Of a stretch of 5,255 bases of DNA, positions 1 through 5,255 are shown one piece after another. The DNA comes from Candidatus Falkowiibacteriota bacterium (lineage in GTDB: Bacteria > Patescibacteria > ABY1 > BM507 > UBA12075), in NCBI GenBank assembly GCA_030636285.1, contig DAOVXE010000060.1, positions 1-5,255 on the forward strand, read 5' to 3'. A program made the position numbers and the translations under genes. How positions within the stretch are numbered: position 1 is the first letter of the stretch; the number at the start of each line of letters is the position of its first letter. Under the pieces are notes generated by a model. That model did no database searches. It was not told where the DNA came from and worked only from the letters and a program-made list of their open reading frames with translations.

Positions 1-1
1 A

Positions 2-1177
2 GCAGACGGCAGTGTTTGGTTTCATTCACTTGGTACTGGTAATAGCGGTAGCTGTCAAAAAATAGTGGCCAGATTTGATGATAATGATAATTTGTTGTGG
101 GCCACTCATGTTTCTGTTGATAATTCTTCAAACGCTTCATATAGTAATGGATGGGTATTTACCGGGACAGTTAAAATAAATTTTAAAATTCCTTTTGCTA
201 ATTCAATAGCGCAAGTTATAACATCAACCGGACAAAATAAATATTGGAGCGGACGGGTTTATCAGGGCAGTGATTATGAAGTCCTGTGCAATCAAGGATT
301 TTCAGCATTTCCTCAAATTTGCCGTTATTCAGGAGAAGATTCCACAATTCCACCGGTCTTTATTTCTGATTATTCTCCGTTTGGTTCGGTAATGCCGCCT
401 TATCCGGCTAATAATCCTTATGAATGGGACAGTAAAGACGATATAGAAGGCAACCAGCCGCTCTATTATGAAGAGCCTGATAAAAGCTTAAAAGAACCAT
501 ACCAGGCAAGAATGGGACAGGTACATACAATAGGGTCTGTTAAACGGTTTTTTGCCCAAAGCTACGGTATGTGGGAGTGGGACGGCAGTCATTATGTAAA
601 AAGCACCAGCACTGATAATTGGATACCACCAACTAACTTATGCGCAAGCGATCCAAGACCGGCTTATCCCGGAGATTTATGCGGCATTTCGCCAACAGTA
701 TTTAATATAATGGTTAATAATCAAATTAGCAATGCAGTAATTGACGATAATCAGTTTGTTAGTTTGACTTTTAACAGCGATGTTGACGTTGAGCAATTGC
801 CATTGGTAATGTACGCGGTTGACTGGGGCGATAATGAGCGTACAACAGTTTCCGGCGTGGAAATGCGGGAACGCGCTAACATTGATAATCCGCACGCGCT
901 TTACCATTTATACGGATATTGGGATCTTAAGGCAAAGAACGCGATTAATCAAATAGAAAATACTGTTTATTGCGGCGCGGCCGGCGCTGACGCTTTGAAT
1001 TATATCGGCGCTGACAGTGGAGTTGACTGTCCTGCCGGCAGCGCTTGTTGCGCCATTCGGCCAAAAGTAAAAATTAAGGATAATTGGGGGTGGTGCAACA
1101 ACGGCGTTAACGGCAGCCCATGTCCTGCCAACGGTTATGAGTTGTTTGGCGGCTGGGTTATAATAAATAGAATATAA
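2..1177 (+). CDS. Large secreted PKD-like, cysteine-rich surface protein (C-terminal part, 5' partial)
   Basis: The reading frame is open from base 2 with no stop, so the GTG at 65 is probably internal and the true start lies upstream; 391 residues are visible, ending at TAA. Residue numbers count from base 2. The composition is extracellular-like: rich in Asn, Ser, Gly, Tyr and Trp, with no membrane segment and about eleven cysteines that could form disulfides. Residues about 230-315 resemble a PKD-type beta-sandwich: a DWGD motif at 274-277 followed by NPHALYHLYGYWDL at 296-309, matching the WGD...H.Y..Y pattern of the family. The end is cysteine-rich (CPAGSACC, then KIKDNWGWCN at about 357-366), a type of ending I associate with large Patescibacteria surface proteins. 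The likely role, by inference, is an extracellular or pilus-associated adhesive component, given the VirB6-like gene downstream. A signal peptide cannot be assessed because the N-terminus is outside the window. Confidence 0.8.
   Translation, partial: ADGSVWFHSLGTGNSGSCQKIVARFDDNDNLLWATHVSVDNSSNASYSNGWVFTGTVKINFKIPFANSIAQVITSTGQNKYWSGRVYQGSDYEVLCNQGFSAFPQICRYSGEDSTIPPVFISDYSPFGSVMPPYPANNPYEWDSKDDIEGNQPLYYEEPDKSLKEPYQARMGQVHTIGSVKRFFAQSYGMWEWDGSHYVKSTSTDNWIPPTNLCASDPRPAYPGDLCGISPTVFNIMVNNQISNAVIDDNQFVSLTFNSDVDVEQLPLVMYAVDWGDNERTTVSGVEMRERANIDNPHALYHLYGYWDLKAKNAINQIENTVYCGAAGADALNYIGADSGVDCPAGSACCAIRPKVKIKDNWGWCNNGVNGSPCPANGYELFGGWVIINRI
1159..1164 (+). promoter_or_regulatory. Possible -10 element upstream of the ORF6N gene
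   Basis: A perfect TATAAT hexamer lies in the last codons of the upstream gene, 31 nt before the ORF6N start codon. The best -35 candidate, TTATGA at 1135-1140 with an 18-nt spacer, matches the consensus at only three of six positions. In AT-rich DNA such a hexamer is common by chance. It would allow the regulator gene to be transcribed independently of the operon, but this is weak evidence. Confidence 0.2.
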
Positions 1178-1195
1178 AAAATTTGAAGTATTAGT

Positions 1196-1834
1196 ATGGC
1201 AAATATTATTCCTTTGGAAAAAATTGAAAGTAAGATATTATTAGTCCGCGGGCAGAAAGTTATGCTGGACAGGGATTTGGCCGTTCTTTATGGAGTTGAA
1301 ACAAAAAGGTTGAATGAGCAAGTAAAGAGAAATATTAAAAGGTTTCCAGAAGATTTTATGTTTCAGCTTATAAAAATGGAAGCTGAATTTTTAGAAAAAG
1401 AGGGAATATTTAACGATTCTTTAGGGTCGCAAATTGTGACCTTAAAGAATAAAAGCAGTAAAGATTTGCCAAACTTGAAATCACAATTTGTGACTTCAAG
1501 AGGAAAAGATGACGAATATTCGCAAAACTTGAAGTCGCAAATTGCGACCTCAAGTTGGGGCGGCCGCCGTAAACTGCCGTATGTATTTACGGAGCAAGGT
1601 GTGGCTATGCTTTCCAGTGTGTTACGCAGTAAAAAAGCCATAGAAGTTAACATTACAATAATGCGGATGTTTGTTAAAATTAGACGAATGTCACAATCAT
1701 ATAAAGATTTAGCCAGAAAAATAGCAGAAATAGAGAAAAAGTACAATAAAAAAATAATAAAGATTTTTAAAGTATTGGACTATTTAACTGAAGAACATAA
1801 AAATAGCAATAAAAAAGAAATTGGATTTAAATAA
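1196..1834 (+). CDS. ORF6N domain-containing DNA-binding protein (antirepressor-like)
   Basis: This 212-residue protein matches the ORF6N family, a DNA-binding domain known from phage antirepressors and widespread in bacterial chromosomes. The N-terminal part (about 7-60) carries the typical KILLVRGQKVMLDRDLAVLYGVETKRLN-like segment, followed by VKRNIKRFPEDFMFQL. The second conserved block is WGGRRKLPYVFTEQGVAML (121-139), with VNITIMRMFVKIR at 151-163. The C-terminus (166-205) is Lys/Glu-rich and probably a coiled coil for oligomerisation. Between the two conserved blocks, the SQ-(I/F)-(V/A)-T motif occurs three times with an 18-residue period (67-84, 85-102, 103-120); relatives as I recall them usually carry one copy, so this linker looks expanded. 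There is no strong ribosome site, only GAAG at 1185-1188. The gene sits 18 nt after the surface-protein gene and directly abuts the next gene. Its likely role is transcriptional regulation; the target is unknown. It looks out of place among secretion genes and may be an insertion. Confidence 0.9.
   Translation: MANIIPLEKIESKILLVRGQKVMLDRDLAVLYGVETKRLNEQVKRNIKRFPEDFMFQLIKMEAEFLEKEGIFNDSLGSQIVTLKNKSSKDLPNLKSQFVTSRGKDDEYSQNLKSQIATSSWGGRRKLPYVFTEQGVAMLSSVLRSKKAIEVNITIMRMFVKIRRMSQSYKDLARKIAEIEKKYNKKIIKIFKVLDYLTEEHKNSNKKEIGFK
1416..1450 (+). repeat. Palindrome 1 in ORF6N gene (35 bp, centre 1433)
   Basis: The left arm ATTCTTTAGGGTCGCAA (1416-1432) pairs with the right arm TTGTGACCTTAAAGAAT (1434-1450) around a single central A. 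Fifteen of 17 positions are complementary, and the two exceptions (G1424/T1442 and G1429/T1437) would be G-U wobbles in plus-strand RNA. It encodes the first SQIVT motif. The outer arm sequence differs from palindromes 2 and 3 but is still self-complementary. Confidence 0.85.
1474..1500 (+). repeat. Palindrome 2 in ORF6N gene (27 bp, centre 1487)
   Basis: The left arm CTTGAAATCACAA (1474-1486) pairs with TTGTGACTTCAAG (1488-1500) around a central T. Twelve of 13 positions are complementary; the exception is A1480/C1494. It encodes LKSQFVTSR. The central base is T where the other two copies have A, which produces Phe instead of Ile. The centre lies exactly 54 bp from those of palindromes 1 and 3. 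Confidence 0.85.
1526..1556 (+). repeat. Palindrome 3 in ORF6N gene (31 bp, centre 1541)
   Basis: The left arm AACTTGAAGTCGCAA (1526-1540) pairs with TTGCGACCTCAAGTT (1542-1556) around a central A. Fourteen of 15 positions are complementary; the exception is A1533/C1549. It encodes NLKSQIATSS. Read in reverse complement in the same phase, this segment would encode NLRSQFATSS, almost the same peptide. Confidence 0.85.
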
Positions 1835-2359
1835 ATGGTAAACCAGAAAGCAAATAATGATATGGAGCAGGCCAGGTTATTTCGACAGGCGATTATGGCG
1901 CAATCAACAGATAATACCATTGAACAAGATAAAAGCTCTCAGGAAAATACAAAAGAGAAAGTATCTACAGGCGGATTATTGCGGCAAGGAATAATTGCGG
2001 CCAAGAATGCAAGAAATATTAAAGAAAAAACAGAAGAGGAAGTGAAAAGGAAAATTATGTCGCCGGCAAGACAGGTAACAAGCCGGCTATTGCGCCAGGC
2101 ATGGTATTGTTTAATTCCGAGTTGGGGATTAACATCTGTTTATATTAATTTACATGTTTTTTTAAGATTTGTTTTGGGGAAGGATTTATTTTGTAAGTTG
2201 GGCGATGAATGGTTTCCAAAGCAGATTCAAAATATAAGCGGCAAGGCAATCGGTATTATTGAAGCGATGGTGTTGTTATTTATTAATATAATTATAGCTG
2301 TCATTATTTTAATTATTTTATCTATTATAGTATTTGTAGTAGATAGTGTTAAGTTTTAA
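1835..2359 (+). CDS. Small conserved membrane protein of a type IV secretion-like locus
   Basis: This is a 174-residue protein. Residues 1-80 are hydrophilic and charged, probably cytoplasmic and flexible. A hydrophobic segment follows at about 91-114, containing IPSWGLTSVYINLHVF; next comes a short loop, FCKLGDEWFPK (119-129), and a long, strongly hydrophobic helix at about 139-169. I associate the IPS(W/F)GLT..YIN.HVF and FCKLG(D/E)EW motifs with small proteins encoded beside VirB6-like genes in Patescibacteria, from memory and with moderate confidence. An LxRQ motif recurs three times, at 15-18, 48-51 and 85-88. The ATG directly follows the TAA of the ORF6N gene, so translation is probably coupled by reinitiation. 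Met10 (ATG at 1862) is an alternative start just before the first LFRQ motif, and nothing in the sequence decides between them. The likely role is an accessory inner-membrane component of the apparatus; its biochemical function is unknown. Confidence 0.8.
   Translation: MVNQKANNDMEQARLFRQAIMAQSTDNTIEQDKSSQENTKEKVSTGGLLRQGIIAAKNARNIKEKTEEEVKRKIMSPARQVTSRLLRQAWYCLIPSWGLTSVYINLHVFLRFVLGKDLFCKLGDEWFPKQIQNISGKAIGIIEAMVLLFINIIIAVIILIILSIIVFVVDSVKF
1874..2104 (+). repeat. Triplicated LxRQ(A/G)(I/W) protein motif in the small membrane protein
   Basis: The soluble N-terminal half carries RLFRQAIMA (14-22), GLLRQGIIAA (47-56) and RLLRQAW (84-90), spaced 33 and 37 residues apart. The third copy leads straight into the first membrane segment. 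Similarity is clear at protein level but degenerate at DNA level, so the copies are either old duplications or convergent short motifs. They could be repeated docking or amphipathic membrane-contact motifs; this is inference. Confidence 0.5.
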
Positions 2360-2380
2360 AATTTATAATATTTATTCACT

Positions 2381-4921
2381 ATGGAAGGATTATTAAATTT
2401 TGTAGGGATTGGCATAGAAGGAGTAGTTGTTACTGTTGTCGGCTGGATAGTGTCATTGGTAATATGGGTAGTAGGGGCGTTTATAAGCGCGGTTATTAAT
2501 GTTATTATTGCCATTGCCCAATATAATAATTTTATAAATGAAACTCCGATTATTGAGGCCTGGGTGATAGTGCGCGACTTCTGTAACATGTTTTTTATTT
2601 TAGTGTTGCTTTTGATCGCTTTTGCCAGCATTCTTCAATATGAGAATTACAGCATTAAACGCTTGTTGCCTAAGTTGATTCTGATGGCGGTTTTGATTAA
2701 TTTTTCCCGCATGATCTGCGGCATAATAATTGATGCCGGGCAAATTGTAATGCTTACTTTTGTCAGCGCTTTCGCGGATGGAGGCGGAAACTTTATGGGA
2801 GCTTTGAATGTTGATAAATATTTAACTATGGTTGAGGGCGATAAATGGGATAAGGATATTAATGTCCTCTCTACTGTTGGGTCTTTGATAATTGGCGTTG
2901 TTTTTTTAATGATTGCGGCTGTTGTAATGGTAGTGCTGTTGGCTGTGTTAATGATTCGCATAGTTATGCTTTGGATATATATTGTTTTATCTCCTTTGGC
3001 TTTTCTTTTGTCAGCTTTTCCCGGCGGACAAAAATATGCCAGCCAATGGTGGCGGGATTTTACCACTCAGGTCGTGGCCGGGCCGCTTTTGGCATTTTTT
3101 ATCTGGCTGTCCTTGATATCAGCCAATCAAATTTCGCATTTGGGCGGCGCGGACGCGGCTTCGGCAAAATGTTTTGGCCCCGGCCAGATTCTCTGCCCTA
3201 ATGAGTTTATCAATTTTTTAATCGCTATCGGCATGCTGGTCGGCGGCTTGATCGCCACTTCCAAGCTGGGCGGAGCAATCGGAGCCGCGGCCGGAAAAGG
3301 AATAACCAGGATTAATCAGGGCAAGGCTTTGGCTTGGAGCGGAACAAAGCTCGGCGCTTTTAAGGTTGGCAGGTCATTGGATAAATGGCAAACAGAAAAG
3401 CAAAGTAAGTATATTGGTAAAATAATTCCTGACTATAAGCCAAAGTCGCTTAATTACCGGGCGATTGCCCAGGGTTGGCGTTTGAAAAAGGCAAAAGACA
3501 TGCAAATATATGATCAGCAGGTGGGTAGATCTGATGTATGGGCGGACAATTTTAATAAACATTTAAGTTTTGCGCAAATTGGAGCAATTAGAAAAAATAA
3601 AAAAAGGATTACTGAAGACGAAACAGAGGCCACGCAAATTGATAAAGAATCAAAGCTAATTCAAAGAAGAAAGAATTATGCGGGATGGGACGAAGATCGC
3701 CAGGTAAAGGCGTTAGAAAAATATAGAACAAACAAAACAAAAATTACAGGTCAATATTTTAACAATGCTAATCAAAATTTAGAAGAGGATGAAAAACAGA
3801 AATGGGCAGAAAAACAGTATGACGACGATATTAATGCTTTAACATTTGGTAAACAATATAATACTAAAGAATTGGATGATAAAATAAAAACAAACGAAAA
3901 AGAGGTTGCCAGGCTTACGGATCATACGCTAATCGGGCTTCATGGCGATAAATATAAACCATATGATTTTCCGTTTAGCAAGGGCGGAATGGAAGAAGCC
4001 GTTGATAAGCAAGAATCAGAAACGAACAGGAGTACGCGAGGCCAGGATTTTGCCGTGATAAATGAGTGGTTAACCGCGTATCAGGAAAAAGATGAAACAA
4101 AAATGTCAGCTACTTTACGAATTCTAGCCAAAAATAATGACCTTAATGAATTAGCCAAAGATCCGCGTGTAATACGATTGATGACCAAACAAAACGGTCT
4201 TTTAGAAAAACTGAATAAAGATGTGTTTAAGCTTGATTCTGGCCAACTTGAAAAGCTTAAACAGGGCGTCCGGGCCAACCCGGTTACACCGGCCCATATC
4301 CAGGCCCTGGTTCAGGGAGCGTTTAAATCAATCAATGTTGATGATTCTAAGGCGGCCCGCCACGCTAATTTAATTGGCGGCAATTCCATAGCCGCTGGCA
4401 ATGGATTGGGTTATGCGATGTCCTATGGTGATGCGGCTACTGGTAATTTTGAGTTTTCAAAATATAAATTTGAAGAAAAAGACGAAGATGCACTTTTAGA
4501 AACTACGGATAGTAGAAATGCCGCTGTAACCGGGAAAATGGCAAATATTGAGCCGCAGATGAAAATGCGCAATTTTCATCCTAACAATTTTTTTGCCGAA
4601 GGATCAGACGGCGAGCTTACTTATGTGCATGATATGGGAAAAGAAAATTTAAAGTCTTTTACTTATCAGGATCTTGAACATATAAGCCGTATACGAAGTG
4701 ACAATATTACAAAGATAAAAAGCAGTCCCCATGTTATTGAAGAGATTGTTAAAATAGCAAAAGAGGTTCAAGATGCCGGCGACATACAGCAGGCAAAAAT
4801 TATTAAAAAGGTTGCCGGACACTTAAAAGCCAAAATAGAGGGAGGCGGAGAAATAAAAAGTTCGGAAGCGGCTGAAAAAGCTATTAAGGATCTGGCCGCT
4901 AAATATAAGTTAGAAGATTAA
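2381..4921 (+). CDS. VirB6/TrbL-like type IV secretion membrane protein with long C-terminal extension
   Basis: This 846-residue protein has two parts. Residues 1-305 are polytopic, with hydrophobic stretches at about 12-46, 60-85, 96-130, 165-210 (probably two helices), 229-248 and 276-304, giving roughly seven or eight membrane segments. Motifs such as VRDFCNMFFILVLLLIAFA, YSIKRLLPKLI and INFSRMICGIIIDAGQ are typical, as I recall, of Patescibacteria proteins assigned to the TrbL/VirB6 family, the polytopic inner-membrane channel component of type IV secretion systems. Residues 306-846 are hydrophilic, Lys/Glu/Asp-rich and mostly helical or coiled-coil in appearance, apart from a Gly/Asn/Ala-rich patch at 661-690. 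Canonical VirB6 proteins are about 300 residues, so the tail is a large extension whose function is unknown. The ATG at 2381 precedes the first hydrophobic segment and has no Shine-Dalgarno sequence; the gap from the upstream gene is 21 nt. The family call is fairly secure; the substrate (DNA, protein or pilus) cannot be judged. Confidence 0.82.
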   Translation: MEGLLNFVGIGIEGVVVTVVGWIVSLVIWVVGAFISAVINVIIAIAQYNNFINETPIIEAWVIVRDFCNMFFILVLLLIAFASILQYENYSIKRLLPKLILMAVLINFSRMICGIIIDAGQIVMLTFVSAFADGGGNFMGALNVDKYLTMVEGDKWDKDINVLSTVGSLIIGVVFLMIAAVVMVVLLAVLMIRIVMLWIYIVLSPLAFLLSAFPGGQKYASQWWRDFTTQVVAGPLLAFFIWLSLISANQISHLGGADAASAKCFGPGQILCPNEFINFLIAIGMLVGGLIATSKLGGAIGAAAGKGITRINQGKALAWSGTKLGAFKVGRSLDKWQTEKQSKYIGKIIPDYKPKSLNYRAIAQGWRLKKAKDMQIYDQQVGRSDVWADNFNKHLSFAQIGAIRKNKKRITEDETEATQIDKESKLIQRRKNYAGWDEDRQVKALEKYRTNKTKITGQYFNNANQNLEEDEKQKWAEKQYDDDINALTFGKQYNTKELDDKIKTNEKEVARLTDHTLIGLHGDKYKPYDFPFSKGGMEEAVDKQESETNRSTRGQDFAVINEWLTAYQEKDETKMSATLRILAKNNDLNELAKDPRVIRLMTKQNGLLEKLNKDVFKLDSGQLEKLKQGVRANPVTPAHIQALVQGAFKSINVDDSKAARHANLIGGNSIAAGNGLGYAMSYGDAATGNFEFSKYKFEEKDEDALLETTDSRNAAVTGKMANIEPQMKMRNFHPNNFFAEGSDGELTYVHDMGKENLKSFTYQDLEHISRIRSDNITKIKSSPHVIEEIVKIAKEVQDAGDIQQAKIIKKVAGHLKAKIEGGGEIKSSEAAEKAIKDLAAKYKLED

Positions 4922-4924
4922 TAT

Positions 4925-5255
4925 ATGCAAAATATAAACATAAGCCAGCAAGTTGACGAGCTTATCTATTGTCTTGACGATATCAAGGGCAGGAAGTTTT
5001 ATGATTCAATAAAAAAAGATTCACTGGATGAAATAAATAAAGATTATGAAATGAAAGGCGCGTATTTGGCTTTGCAGTTTTTAATAATTCCTTATTTATC
5101 AACAACAGAAATAAGCGGTTTAATAAGGGCTGATTTGTTTTTGGGATTGCAGATTGACGATATTGATATTTTTGAGCGGCTGAAAAAGAAATTGCTTTTT
5201 ATGCATTTAGCAGACAGGGATAATTTTAAAAAGGAAATAAAGACAGCTTTATTGA
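4925..5255 (+). CDS. Hypothetical protein, 3' partial
   Basis: An open frame starts with ATG three bases after the VirB6-like stop and continues without a stop to the window end (110 codons visible). A weak purine-rich site, AGAAG at 4912-4916, lies 8 nt upstream of the start. The product begins MQNINISQQVDELIYCLDDI and is acidic/basic mixed, apparently all helical, with one moderately hydrophobic stretch at about 46-58 (AYLALQFLIIPYL) that is too short and isolated to call a membrane segment with confidence. I do not recognise the family. The tight spacing indicates the same transcript as the VirB6-like gene, so it is probably a cytoplasmic or accessory protein of the same locus. Secretion ATPase genes might be expected nearby, but this N-terminus shows no Walker motif. 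Confidence 0.7.
   Translation, partial: MQNINISQQVDELIYCLDDIKGRKFYDSIKKDSLDEINKDYEMKGAYLALQFLIIPYLSTTEISGLIRADLFLGLQIDDIDIFERLKKKLLFMHLADRDNFKKEIKTALL

Larger units (their letters stand above)
1394..1555 (+). repeat. Three tandem 54-bp (18-codon) degenerate repeats within the ORF6N gene
   Basis: Three consecutive units of exactly 54 bp encode residues 67-84, 85-102 and 103-120 of the ORF6N protein. Each unit ends in the same motif: L-G-SQIVT, L-K-SQFVT and L-K-SQIAT. The first halves of the units have diverged strongly, while the motif half is conserved. The exact period keeps the reading frame. The conserved half of each unit is the centre of a long palindrome, annotated separately. Confidence 0.85.

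Noticed and set aside
677..907. 76-codon minus-strand open frame opposite the PKD-like region
   Set aside because: Shadow of the plus-strand gene, with no start context or recognisable product.
1416..1556. Possible mini-CRISPR array (palindromic repeats with spacers)
   Set aside because: Only three copies, the repeats differ from one another, the spacers are partly related, and everything is in frame inside a clear ORF6N gene with no cas genes.
1363..1746. 127-codon open frame on the minus strand across the ORF6N gene
   Set aside because: It lies wholly opposite a well-supported gene, and its apparent repeats are the complement of the palindromic array.
1832..1837. ORF6N and small membrane protein as one gene split by a nonsense mutation
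   Set aside because: The two halves match different protein types, each is complete, and an ATG follows the stop directly.
1171..1850. Target-site duplication or terminal inverted repeats flanking the ORF6N gene
   Set aside because: The sequences on both sides share only AT-rich similarity; no clear direct or inverted flanking repeat was found.
2364..2369. TATAAT hexamer just before the VirB6-like gene
   Set aside because: It would leave a leader of only a few bases, has no convincing -35, and lies in a very AT-rich gap; chance is likelier.
2647..3066. 139-codon open frame on the minus strand inside the VirB6-like gene
   Set aside because: The product resembles the antisense of hydrophobic codons, has no recognisable motif, and overlaps the conserved membrane domain.
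2971..3201. 76-codon plus-strand open frame in another phase of the VirB6-like gene
   Set aside because: Fully nested in a conserved gene with no independent support.
2..5255. Alternative genetic code (TGA as glycine, known in some Patescibacteria)
   Set aside because: All genes read fully with standard stops, end in TAA, and need no TGA reassignment.

Overview
The window reads as part of one plus-strand operon from an AT-rich bacterium, most likely a member of the Candidate Phyla Radiation (Patescibacteria, Parcubacteria-like). This placement is inferred from recognised protein types: a PKD-like, cysteine-rich surface protein ending in an IKDNWGWCN motif; a small membrane protein with an IPSWGLTSVYINLHVF motif; and a VirB6/TrbL-like polytopic protein. 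Shine-Dalgarno sequences are weak or absent, which fits. The standard genetic code is adequate: all four visible stops are TAA, and no in-frame TGA has to be read through.

Layout. (1) 2-1177: the C-terminal part of a large, probably secreted protein whose start lies upstream of the window. (2) 1196-1834: an ORF6N-type DNA-binding or antirepressor-like protein. (3) 1835-2359: a small membrane protein that starts immediately after the preceding stop (TAA then ATG). (4) 2381-4921: an 846-residue VirB6/TrbL-like protein with a membrane domain of about 310 residues and a hydrophilic tail of about 535 residues. (5) 4925 to the window end: the start of an unrecognised protein. Intergenic gaps are 18, 0, 21 and 3 nt. 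No rRNA, tRNA, CRISPR array, transposase or convincing terminator is seen, and no gene-free stretch exceeds 21 nt.

Genes 1, 3 and 4 look like parts of a cell-envelope, type IV secretion-like apparatus: an extracellular protein, an accessory membrane protein and the polytopic inner-membrane component. The ORF6N gene does not obviously belong to this machinery and may be an inserted regulator or mobile cargo gene.

The most unusual signal lies inside the ORF6N gene. Three long near-perfect palindromes (35, 27 and 31 bp) have centres exactly 54 bp apart at 1433, 1487 and 1541. All are in frame, and each encodes the same SQ(I/F)(V/A)T peptide. Their arms differ between copies but remain self-complementary, with six compensatory pair changes. 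They resemble in-frame palindromic elements or an array of binding or hairpin sites rather than an ordinary coding repeat.
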